DNA of 64,000 nucleotides. Origin: Streptomyces sp. ISL-100. GTDB taxonomy: Bacteria > Actinomycetota > Actinomycetes > Streptomycetales > Streptomycetaceae. Location of the stretch: NCBI RefSeq assembly GCF_018614615.1, contig NZ_JAGGOK010000041.1, forward strand, positions 1 to 64,000, given 5' to 3'. The translations under genes were made by a program, and so were the position numbers. Below, piece after piece: positions 36,123 to 42,641 of the stretch. Position 1 is the stretch's first letter; every line of letters begins with the position of its first letter. The notes under the pieces are model-generated. The model searched no databases and was not told the origin of the DNA. It worked only from the letters and a program-made list of their open reading frames with translations.

Positions 36123-36890
36123 ATGACTGTGAATCTCGAAGTCTCCGAGGGCGTCGGCACCATCCGCCTGGCACGCCCCCCGATGAACGCACTGGACATC
36201 GCGACCCAGGACCGGCTGCGCGAGCTCGCCGAGGAGGCGACCCGGCGCGACGACGTGCGCGCCGTGGTCATCTACGGCGGCGAGAAGGTGTTCGCGGCCG
36301 GCGCGGACATCAAGGAGATGCAGGTGATGGACCATGCGGCGATGGTCGTACGCTCCAAGGCCCTCCAGGACTCGTTCACCGCGGTCGCCCGCATCCCGAA
36401 GCCCGTCGTCGCCGCGGTCACCGGCTACGCGCTGGGCGGCGGCTGCGAGCTCGCCCTGTGCGCCGATTTCCGTATCGCCGGCGACAACGCCAAGCTCGGC
36501 CAGCCCGAGATCCTGCTCGGCCTGATCCCCGGCGCGGGCGGCACGCAGCGGCTCGCGCGGCTGGTCGGCCCCTCCAAGGCCAAGGACCTGATCTTCACCG
36601 GGCGGCAGGTGCGCGCCGACGAGGCGTTGGCGATCGGCCTGGTCGACCGGGTCGTGCCGGCCGCCGAGGTGTACGAGCAGGCGCACGCCTGGGCCGCGAA
36701 GCTCGCGCAGGGTCCCGCGATGGCGCTGCGGGCGGCCAAGGAGTGCGTCGACGCGGGGCTGGAGACGGACGTGGACACCGGGCTCACCATCGAACGCAAC
36801 TGGTTCGCGGGACTGTTCGCCACCGAGGACCGGGAGCGAGGCATGCGCAGCTTCGTCGAGGAGGGGCCCGGCAAGGCCAAGTTCCTGTGA
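36123..36890 (+). CDS. enoyl-CoA hydratase/isomerase family protein
   Basis: A 255-residue crotonase-fold enzyme. Oxyanion-hole segments are VFAAGADIKEM and YALGGGCELALCADF; the two catalytic Glu positions of true hydratases are present in GGCELAL and GQPEILLGLIPGAGGTQRL. It should hydrate trans-2-enoyl-CoA in beta-oxidation or a related acyl-CoA route. The ATG has no ribosome site but lies 7 nt after a -10-like TAACCT, so a leaderless mRNA is likely. Neighbours do not define a pathway. A 2,4-dienoyl-CoA reductase lies 6 kb away on the other strand. Confidence 0.92.
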   Translation: MTVNLEVSEGVGTIRLARPPMNALDIATQDRLRELAEEATRRDDVRAVVIYGGEKVFAAGADIKEMQVMDHAAMVVRSKALQDSFTAVARIPKPVVAAVTGYALGGGCELALCADFRIAGDNAKLGQPEILLGLIPGAGGTQRLARLVGPSKAKDLIFTGRQVRADEALAIGLVDRVVPAAEVYEQAHAWAAKLAQGPAMALRAAKECVDAGLETDVDTGLTIERNWFAGLFATEDRERGMRSFVEEGPGKAKFL

Positions 36891-37148
36891 CGCGCGGCAA
36901 GTTGGTGCAAGTTGGTGAGTACTCCTCCCGGGCGGATTAACGCAGCTTTAACGCAGCCTGAAGGGCGCCTTGTGCAACGCGTTCGGTGATCAGTCGTACG
37001 CGCTATGTCACCGCAGGTCATGTGGGGTGCGGCGGGCACTTGGCTGCCACTGGCATATGTCAACCGGCACCCCCGGGCGGGGTCGTTGCGGGGAATCGAA
37101 TCCCCCGGAACGGCCCCGGACGGCCTCGCGGGCGGCCATGATGGGGGC
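36891..37148. other. intergenic region with two sets of short tandem repeats
   Basis: GCAAGTTGGT is repeated in direct tandem at 36897-36906 and 36907-36916. TTAACGCAGC occurs at 36937-36946 and 36948-36957, an 11-bp period that puts both copies on one face of the helix. Noncoding otherwise. Confidence 0.45.
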
Positions 37149-37664
37149 ATGGCGGGGCTGGATGGTGTGGAGCAACCGCGGCCGCGCGGCAGCGCGACTG
37201 CCGCGCGGTGGACGCCGGCCGTAGAGGACGAACAGGCGTTCAGGGCGGTGGAGTTGTTCGGGAATCCGACGGATGAAGAAGTCCGGCTGCCCTCCCGTCC
37301 GGAGTCGGCGGCCACAGCGCGGCGGCTCACGCACTGCGTGGTGTTCCGCCAGTGGGGGCTCTCCCCGCAGACCGCGGAGTACGCGGTGCTGCTCGTCTCG
37401 GAGCTCGTGGGCAACGCCGTGCGGCACACCGGCGCCCGCGTCTTCGGGCTGCGCATGCTGCGCCGCAGGGGCTGGATAAGGATCGAAGTGCGCGACCCGT
37501 CGCGCGGCCTGCCCTGCCTGATGCCGGTGCGCGAACTCGACACCAGTGGCCGAGGGCTCTTCCTCGTCGACAAGCTCTCCGACCGGTGGGGCGTGGATCT
37601 GCTGCCGCGCGGCAAGACCACCTGGTTCGAGATGCGGGTCTGCGACCGTGCCGTCGAGCGCTGA
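37149..37664 (+). CDS. GHKL ATP-binding protein, anti-sigma-factor (RsbW-like) type
   Basis: A protein of about 171 residues with a HATPase_c_2 domain. The N-box is VSELVGNAVRHTG, the G1-like box EVRDPSRGLP and the G2 box SGRGLFLVDKLSDRWG. Small stand-alone proteins of this kind are very numerous in Streptomyces and act as partners of anti-anti-sigma factors or SpoIIE-type phosphatases; kinase substrates are rarely known. The start is uncertain: ATG at 37149 has a GGGGG-rich weak ribosome site, and an upstream in-frame ATG at 37005 would add 48 residues that do not look conserved. A terminator follows. Confidence 0.82.
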   Translation: MAGLDGVEQPRPRGSATAARWTPAVEDEQAFRAVELFGNPTDEEVRLPSRPESAATARRLTHCVVFRQWGLSPQTAEYAVLLVSELVGNAVRHTGARVFGLRMLRRRGWIRIEVRDPSRGLPCLMPVRELDTSGRGLFLVDKLSDRWGVDLLPRGKTTWFEMRVCDRAVER

Positions 37665-37697
37665 CCGTACGAGCTGACGCGTACGAGCTGACGGGTA

Positions 37698-37745
37698 CAC
37701 AAAAGCCCCCTGCGGCCGGGGTGCGGCTCTTCGGGGGCTTTTGTG
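37698..37745 (+). terminator. intrinsic terminator
   Basis: A 13-bp perfect stem (CACAAAAGCCCCC with GGGGGCTTTTGTG) and a 22-nt loop, giving a T-run on either strand. It lies 33 bp after the ATP-binding protein gene. Confidence 0.8.
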
Positions 37746-38066
37746 GAGCGCCGTGGAACGAGGGGGGTGTGATCCACGGCCGCTTTGGTGACGACCTGGC
37801 CCGGGTCAATGGGGGTCGTGGCACCGACTATGGCAGACAGGTGAGCACGGCGCCAAAGGCCCCCATTGGGGCAAAACCGCACAAGATTGGGCATTCTCGA
37901 AATGAATCGCAGGTGAGCTGAGCCACTTCACCTGGTAATGCTCGCATAAGTATGGGCTCAAGTGGGTGAATCCATACCTGGAGGGGGTGTGGGGCGGCTC
38001 GCGTGTGGCGACCCGCTAGGCCCCAAATTGGCTCAATCGTTAGCTTTTGCTCGCATTACCCCTTAA
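37746..38066. other. 321-bp relatively AT-rich intergenic region
   Basis: No coding frame is supported. The segment is less GC-rich than its surroundings. It holds a 9-bp direct repeat TGCTCGCAT at 37939-37947 and 38048-38056, flanked so that GGTAATGC and GCATTACC also form an inverted pair 110 bp apart. The next gene starts right at its end without a Shine-Dalgarno. Confidence 0.35.
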
Positions 38067-38855
38067 ATGGGGCGCGTGACACTGACATGCCGCCGTAGTG
38101 TGCTGCGCGCCGGAGCGGGAGCGGCGGTGGCCGTCGCGGGAACGCCCGCCACCGGCTGCGGCGCGGGCGCCGGGTCACCCGCCCCCGTACCCTCGCCCCC
38201 TGTACCGCCCACGGCACCGCGCCCCGCCCCCGCCCCCCACCGCTTTGCCGGCCTGCCCGTCCAGGTCACCCACGGCCCGCGCGACCGCCCCCGGGTCGCC
38301 CTCACGTTCCACGGCCAGGGCGACCCGGCCATCGCGGAGGCCGTGCTCGCCGAGGCCGAGCGGGCCGGCGCCCGCCTCACCGTCCTCGCGGTCGGCAGCT
38401 GGCTCGACGCTCATCCGGCGCTCGCCCGCCGGATCCTCGACGGCGGCCACGACCTCGGCAACCACACCCAGCGCCACCTCACCATCTCGGCCATGGGGGA
38501 GCGGGAGGCGTACGCCGAGATCAGCGGCTGCGCGGACCGGCTGCGCCGGCTCACCGGCTCCATCGGCACCTGGTTCCGCCCATCGCGCACCCAGTACGCC
38601 ACCCCGCTCGTGCAGCGGCTGGCACGCCGGGCGGGCTATCCGCACGTCCTCTCGTACGACGTCGACTCGCTCGACTTCACCTCGCCCGGCGCCCCGGCCG
38701 TCACCCGGAAAATCGCCGGGGAAATCCGCAACGGATCCGTGGTGAGCCTGCACCTCGGCTACGCGGACACGATCACCGCCCTGCCCGCCCTCCTCGACGA
38801 ACTCGACCGCCGCGGCCTGCGCGCGGTGACGACCACGGAGCTGCTGACCCGATGA
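38067..38855 (+). CDS. NodB-like polysaccharide deacetylase fold, altered active site
   Basis: A 262-residue exported protein. The N-terminus has a twin-arginine-like start (CRRSVLRAGAGAAVAVAG) and a lipobox-like ATGC at Cys 31, then a 25-residue proline linker. The NodB fold follows. The zinc motif 2 is kept (GNHTQRH: H133, H137). However, motif 1, normally TFDDG, reads TFHGQGD (residues 80-86), so neither the base Asp nor the metal Asp is in place. The RPPYG motif reads RPSRTQ. Either catalysis is altered or the protein binds glycans without deacetylating them. ATG at 38067 has no ribosome site; GTG at 38076 is an alternative. The stop overlaps the next gene (ATGA). Confidence 0.8.
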   Translation: MGRVTLTCRRSVLRAGAGAAVAVAGTPATGCGAGAGSPAPVPSPPVPPTAPRPAPAPHRFAGLPVQVTHGPRDRPRVALTFHGQGDPAIAEAVLAEAERAGARLTVLAVGSWLDAHPALARRILDGGHDLGNHTQRHLTISAMGEREAYAEISGCADRLRRLTGSIGTWFRPSRTQYATPLVQRLARRAGYPHVLSYDVDSLDFTSPGAPAVTRKIAGEIRNGSVVSLHLGYADTITALPALLDELDRRGLRAVTTTELLTR

Positions 38856-40030
38856 CGACGATGATTCGACGAACGACCGCGCTGCTCGCCGGCGCCCTCC
38901 TGGCGGCCCTCGCGGGCTGCGCCGACCCCGCGGGCCCGGCCGGGGACCGCGGCACCAAGGACGTCGCCCCGCCCGCCAGCGTGAAGAAGACCGCGCCGCC
39001 CGGACTGCCGGGGATGCCGCCGGTGCTCGACACCAAGGACGTGTACGCCGCGGACCGGCCGAACCAGCTGTCACCGGTCGTCAAGAACTTTCCGTCGCGC
39101 GTCTACGTCCCCAACACCAACTCCAACACCGTGTCGGTGATCGACCCCAAGACATACAAGGTCATCGAGACGATCCCGGTGGGCGTCCAGCCGCAGCACG
39201 TCGTCCCGTCCTGGGACATGAAGACCCTGTGGGTCAACAACAACCGCGGCCACACCCTCACCCCGATCAACCCCGCCACGGGCAAGGTGGGCAAGCCGGT
39301 GGAGGTGCACGACCCGTACAACCTCTACTTCACGCCCAACGGCAAGTACGCCGTCGTCATGGCGTCGATGGACCGCGAACTGGTCTTCCGCGATCCGCAC
39401 ACCATGGACCGCGTCAAGACCGTGCCGGTGAGCTGCGCGGGCGTGAACCACGCCGACTTCTCCACCGACGGACGGTACTTCGTCGTCTCCTGCGAGTTCT
39501 CCGGCGAGCTGCTGAAGGTCGACACCGAGAAGATGAAGGTCGTCGGCCAGCAGAAGCTTCCGTTCGAGGGTGCGATGCCGCAGGACGTGAAGATCTCACC
39601 CGACGGCAAGACGATCTACATCGCCGACATGATGGCGCACGGCATGTGGGTCCTGGACGGCGCGAAGTTCACCACCCCCAAGCTGCTGCCGACGGGCAAG
39701 GGCTGCCACGGCCTGTACGTCTCGCGCGACTCCAAGGAGATGTACGTATCCAACCGGGGCGAGGGCTCCGTCTCCGTCTTCGACTTCGGGAAGAACAAGC
39801 TGACGAAGAAGTGGCACCTGCCGGACGGCGGAAGCCCCGACATGGGCGGTGTCTCGGCGGACGGCAAGGTGCTGTGGCTGTCCGGGCGCTACGACTCGGA
39901 GGTGTACGCGATCGACACCACCACCGGCAAGCAGCTCGCCCGCATCCCGGTCGGCGGCGGCCCGCACGGTTTGGCGGTCTACCCGCAGCCGGGCCGCTAC
40001 TCGCTGGGCCACACCGGCATCTTCCGCTGA
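38852..40030 (+). CDS. YVTN-type beta-propeller lipoprotein
   Basis: A 392-residue lipoprotein with lipobox LAGC (Cys about residue 23) and a seven-bladed propeller built from repeats such as RVYVPNTNSNTVSVIDPKTYKV, TLWVNNNRGHTLTPINPATGKV and MYVSNRGEGSVSVFDFGKN. Such surface propellers (YncE/YVTN family) bind partners or cell-wall material; some are linked to nitrite- or haem-enzyme families, but no haem motif is present here. The ATG overlaps the stop of the NodB-like gene, which means coupled synthesis and probably a shared extracytoplasmic role. Confidence 0.87.
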   Translation: MTTMIRRTTALLAGALLAALAGCADPAGPAGDRGTKDVAPPASVKKTAPPGLPGMPPVLDTKDVYAADRPNQLSPVVKNFPSRVYVPNTNSNTVSVIDPKTYKVIETIPVGVQPQHVVPSWDMKTLWVNNNRGHTLTPINPATGKVGKPVEVHDPYNLYFTPNGKYAVVMASMDRELVFRDPHTMDRVKTVPVSCAGVNHADFSTDGRYFVVSCEFSGELLKVDTEKMKVVGQQKLPFEGAMPQDVKISPDGKTIYIADMMAHGMWVLDGAKFTTPKLLPTGKGCHGLYVSRDSKEMYVSNRGEGSVSVFDFGKNKLTKKWHLPDGGSPDMGGVSADGKVLWLSGRYDSEVYAIDTTTGKQLARIPVGGGPHGLAVYPQPGRYSLGHTGIFR

Positions 40031-40033
40031 CCT

Positions 40034-40078
40034 TCCAGCCGCTGCGGCGTTCGAGGATCGGGGTCCGGGGCACAGGCG
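40034..40078 (+). repeat. degenerate copy of the dispersed intergenic repeat
   Basis: GCTGCGGCGTTCGAGGATCG followed by GGGTCCGGGGC resembles the copies at 16.0 and 60.1 kb. It lies in the 70-bp gap between convergent genes and may act in termination. Confidence 0.45.
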
Positions 40079-40100
40079 CCGGTTACCTGCTCCCGGCCGC

Positions 40101-41291
40101 CTACCAGAGCACCGGCAGCCGCTCCGGCAAGCGCTTGATGAAGCCCGTGCGCCACACCAGTTGCTCCGCCGGGACCGCGAGACCCAGCCGTGGCATCCGG
40201 TCCACCAGCGCCGCCAGCGCCGTTTCCGCGTGCGCGCGCCCCAAAGCCGACGCCGGGCAGAAGTGCCGGCCGCCGCCGAAGGCCAGATGCGGGTTGTGTT
40301 CGCGGTTCAGGTTCAGTGTCTCGGGGTCCTCGAAGACCTCCGGGTCGAAGTTGGCGCCCTCGACGAGGACCAGGACCAGGTCTCCCTTGCGTACGAGCAC
40401 GTCACCGAGCTGTACGTCGGCGAGCGCGACCCGCGGCAGGCCGTCTCCGATCGACAGATTCCAGCGCAACAGTTCGTCGACGGCCCGGCCCATCCGGTCG
40501 GGATGGTTGCGCAGATACCCGATCAGCTCCGGCCGCTGGAGCAGCGCGAGCACCGCCAGTACCAGGAAGGCGGAGGTCGAGACCGCACCCGCGCCGAACA
40601 GCGAGGCGGCGACGGTGGCGAGCATCTCGTCCGTCAGATGCGCCGACTCGGCGTCTTCGCGCAGCGCCGCCAGCTCACCGAGCAGCCCCGAGCGTTCGGA
40701 CGCCGGAGCGTTCAGCCGCTCCACCATGTAGCCGACGTCCTTGTACCAGTTGAGCTTCGAGCCCTCGAAGGGGTGCGCGCTGGTCATGAACGCGATGTCC
40801 AGGCTCGACATGAGCCGCGGCCAGTCCTCGAACGGCACCCCGAGAACCTTGCAGTGCAGCGCCGCCGAGAAGGGGTCGGCGAACCCTGCCCGCAGGTCCA
40901 CCGGCGGCCCCCAGGCCATCAGGTCGTCGATGAGCCGATCCGCCGTGACGCGCAGCCAGCCGTCCAGCGCCCCGCCCGCAGGCGGGTTGAGCGCCTTCAT
41001 CACCGCACCGCGCAGCCCGGCGCTGTTGATGTTGCCCATGTTGTTGACCACCTCGGGCGGGATGGTCAGCGCGTACTGCCGCGGCACGCCGGGGTTGGCT
41101 GTGTCCTTGAGGCTGAACCGCTCGTCCTCCAGCACCTGTTTGGCCAGCGGGTAGCTGCTCACCAGCCAGGCGCTGTCACCGGTGAGGGTGCGCACCCGGG
41201 CCACAGGCTGCTGCTCCCGGAGCCAGGAACACTCTTCGGGCAGTACGTCGCCCCGTCGGGAGAGGGGGAATTCAAGCAGCTTGTCGGTCAT
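40101..41291 (-). CDS. cytochrome P450, CYP121 (mycocyclosin synthase) family
   Basis: A 396-residue P450 that aligns end to end, from memory, with M. tuberculosis CYP121, also 396 residues. CYP121 couples the two tyrosines of cyclo(Tyr-Tyr). Shared runs include RTLTGDSAWLVSSY, PPEVVNNMGNI, FADPFSAALHCKVLG, DGLPRVALADVQLGDVLVRKG and PERLPVLW. The haem Cys is residue 345 (FGGGRHFCPASALG), as in CYP121. Active-site equivalents A167, F168, W182 and S237 (here S238) are kept, but F280, Q385 and R386 become I281, I385 and K386. ATG at 41291 has GGAAGGA about 9 nt upstream. No cyclodipeptide synthase, ferredoxin or ferredoxin reductase is nearby. Family is firm by eye; substrate is not. Confidence 0.9.
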   Translation of the reverse strand: MTDKLLEFPLSRRGDVLPEECSWLREQQPVARVRTLTGDSAWLVSSYPLAKQVLEDERFSLKDTANPGVPRQYALTIPPEVVNNMGNINSAGLRGAVMKALNPPAGGALDGWLRVTADRLIDDLMAWGPPVDLRAGFADPFSAALHCKVLGVPFEDWPRLMSSLDIAFMTSAHPFEGSKLNWYKDVGYMVERLNAPASERSGLLGELAALREDAESAHLTDEMLATVAASLFGAGAVSTSAFLVLAVLALLQRPELIGYLRNHPDRMGRAVDELLRWNLSIGDGLPRVALADVQLGDVLVRKGDLVLVLVEGANFDPEVFEDPETLNLNREHNPHLAFGGGRHFCPASALGRAHAETALAALVDRMPRLGLAVPAEQLVWRTGFIKRLPERLPVLW

Positions 41292-41792
41292 CGTCCGCAG
41301 TCCTTCCGTAGGCATCGAGCTTTACGACGGCATAGGCATGGGCAGAGCGCTGACGATCCGTCACGGAAGTGCTCCACCATCGCGTCGCAGCTCTTGCGGA
41401 ATTGGTCGCCCGGGCTGTCAGGGCATGGTCGCCCTCGGAGCGGATGGGGCGGTATTGGGGGGTGTAGGGCCGGATCGTGAATGCGTCAGTCGTGATGGCC
41501 ACTGATGGAAACGCCCTTGGCGCCGCTAGTCCCGGGGAGCCCTGTGCTCCTGGTGTGGCGACGACGCCATGAAGTTATCGCCCGGCGGCGGAGAGTTACG
41601 AAGCGGCCCCGGGTATTGGCCGGAACTAAGCACTCCGGGGCGGAAAAACCACTGTCCCCGCGCGGAGGCTTTACGGAGAAATACTTCAGGGCGCCACCAT
41701 CGGGGCCTCCGGGCCCACCGGCCGACAGGGCCGGTGACCAGCCCGATAATCTGGGCGGGTTCTGATCAGCACCAGAAGGGGTGGGTCCATCC
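41292..41792. other. 501-bp intergenic region between P450 and cabB
   Basis: The region holds the upstream sequences of two divergent genes. Short open frames on both strands have no ribosome sites and atypical composition, so I do not call them. The segment has more A/T than its surroundings, as expected for promoters. GGGCCTCCGGGCCC near 41702 and GGCCGACAGGGCC near 41721 can form small hairpins. I see no clear -10/-35 pair. Confidence 0.35.
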
Positions 41793-42008
41793 ATGGCGGA
41801 CATCGAGTCGGCGCGCAAGGCTTTCGAGCGGTACGACGTCAACGGGGACGGGACGATCTCGGCGGTCGAGTACAAGAGCGTCATGGCGCAGCTCGGTGAC
41901 CCCTACGTCACCGAGACGGTGGCCCAGGCCGTGATCAACTCCCACGACAGCAACGGTGACGGCAAGCTCACCTTCGACGAGTTCTGGGCGTCCCAGAACA
42001 AGGGCTGA
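41793..42008 (+). CDS. cabB: small EF-hand calcium-binding protein (CabB type)
   Basis: A 71-residue protein made of two EF-hands: DVNGDGTISAVE (residues 15-26) and DSNGDGKLTFDE (residues 52-63), both with full ligand sets. Streptomycetes carry several such calmodulin-like proteins linked to calcium-dependent aerial development; the position here matches, from memory, S. coelicolor CabB (SCO5464). ATG at 41793 has GGTGGG about 7 nt upstream. A convergent terminator follows and overlaps the padR 3' end. The symbol is given by position and domain content. Confidence 0.85.
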   Translation: MADIESARKAFERYDVNGDGTISAVEYKSVMAQLGDPYVTETVAQAVINSHDSNGDGKLTFDEFWASQNKG

Positions 42009-42020
42009 CCGCCGTACGGT

Positions 42021-42066
42021 ACGGGCCCGGAATCCCCCCGGCTCAGGGCGTGGGTTCCGGGCCCGT
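42021..42066. terminator. bidirectional terminator between cabB and padR
   Basis: A 12-bp perfect stem (ACGGGCCCGGAA, 42021-42032, with 42055-42066) and a 22-nt loop that contains the padR stop codon (42043-42045). It therefore serves cabB and overlaps the end of padR. Confidence 0.7.
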
Positions 42067-42615
42067 GCGCGTATCCGCGGTCATGTCGTCGAGCTCGGCC
42101 TGCGCCGCTTCGAGCCAGCCGACCCAGAAGTTCTCCAGGTCGATCCCGGCGCGCAGGACCAGATGCCGCAGTCGGTCGCTCTGGCTGTCCCTGCCCTCGC
42201 CGAAGTCGCGTTCCTCGATCGCGCGGTACTCCGCCAACTGCGCGCGGTGAAGCGTCAGATGGCGGCGTACCTCCGCCTCCAGGCCTTGCGTGCCCACGAC
42301 TCCCGCCGCGCGCAGGCGCAGCAGGAGGGCGTCCCGGATCGGCTTGGGATCCTCGATCTTCCCCACCCACGCGGCCAGTTCGTCGCGCCCGGCCGGCAGG
42401 ACCTCGTACTCCTTCTTCTGCCCGCGCGTCGGCTGCTGCGGCTGAGGCAGGGCCCGGATCGCGCCGGACTGCTCCAGCTTGGCCAGCTCGCGGTATATCT
42501 GCTGATGCGTGGCGGACCAGAAGTAGCCGATGGACTTGTCGAACCTGCGGGTCAGCTCCAGCCCGGACGACGGCTTTTCGAGCAGGGCGGTGAGGATCGC
42601 GTACGGGAGGGACAT
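42043..42615 (-). CDS. PadR family transcriptional regulator
   Basis: A 190-residue PadR-s2 type regulator. The N-terminal winged helix (LPYAILTALLEKPSSGLELTRRF, FWSATHQQIYRELAKLEQSG, wing KKEYEVLPAGRDEL) is followed by a C-terminal coiled-coil dimerisation domain (Vir_act_alpha_C). ATG at 42615 has AGGA about 7 nt upstream. It starts 26 bp after the dienoyl-CoA reductase stop on the same strand, so the two are cotranscribed. A palindrome upstream of that enzyme is a good candidate for its operator. Confidence 0.9.
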   Translation of the reverse strand: MSLPYAILTALLEKPSSGLELTRRFDKSIGYFWSATHQQIYRELAKLEQSGAIRALPQPQQPTRGQKKEYEVLPAGRDELAAWVGKIEDPKPIRDALLLRLRAAGVVGTQGLEAEVRRHLTLHRAQLAEYRAIEERDFGEGRDSQSDRLRHLVLRAGIDLENFWVGWLEAAQAELDDMTADTRTGPEPTP

Positions 42616-42641
42616 GAGCGCATCCTAGGCAGGGCTCCCCG

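Noticed and set aside
40101..41291. Cyclodipeptide synthase next to the CYP121-like P450
   Set aside because: None of the neighbouring genes has the cyclodipeptide synthase fold or motifs; the P450 is orphan within this window.
41505..41765. 86-codon plus-strand frame upstream of cabB
   Set aside because: No ribosome site and atypical composition; likely promoter DNA.
41486..41884. 132-codon minus-strand frame between P450 and cabB
   Set aside because: It overlaps cabB antisense, has no ribosome site and shows no conserved pattern.
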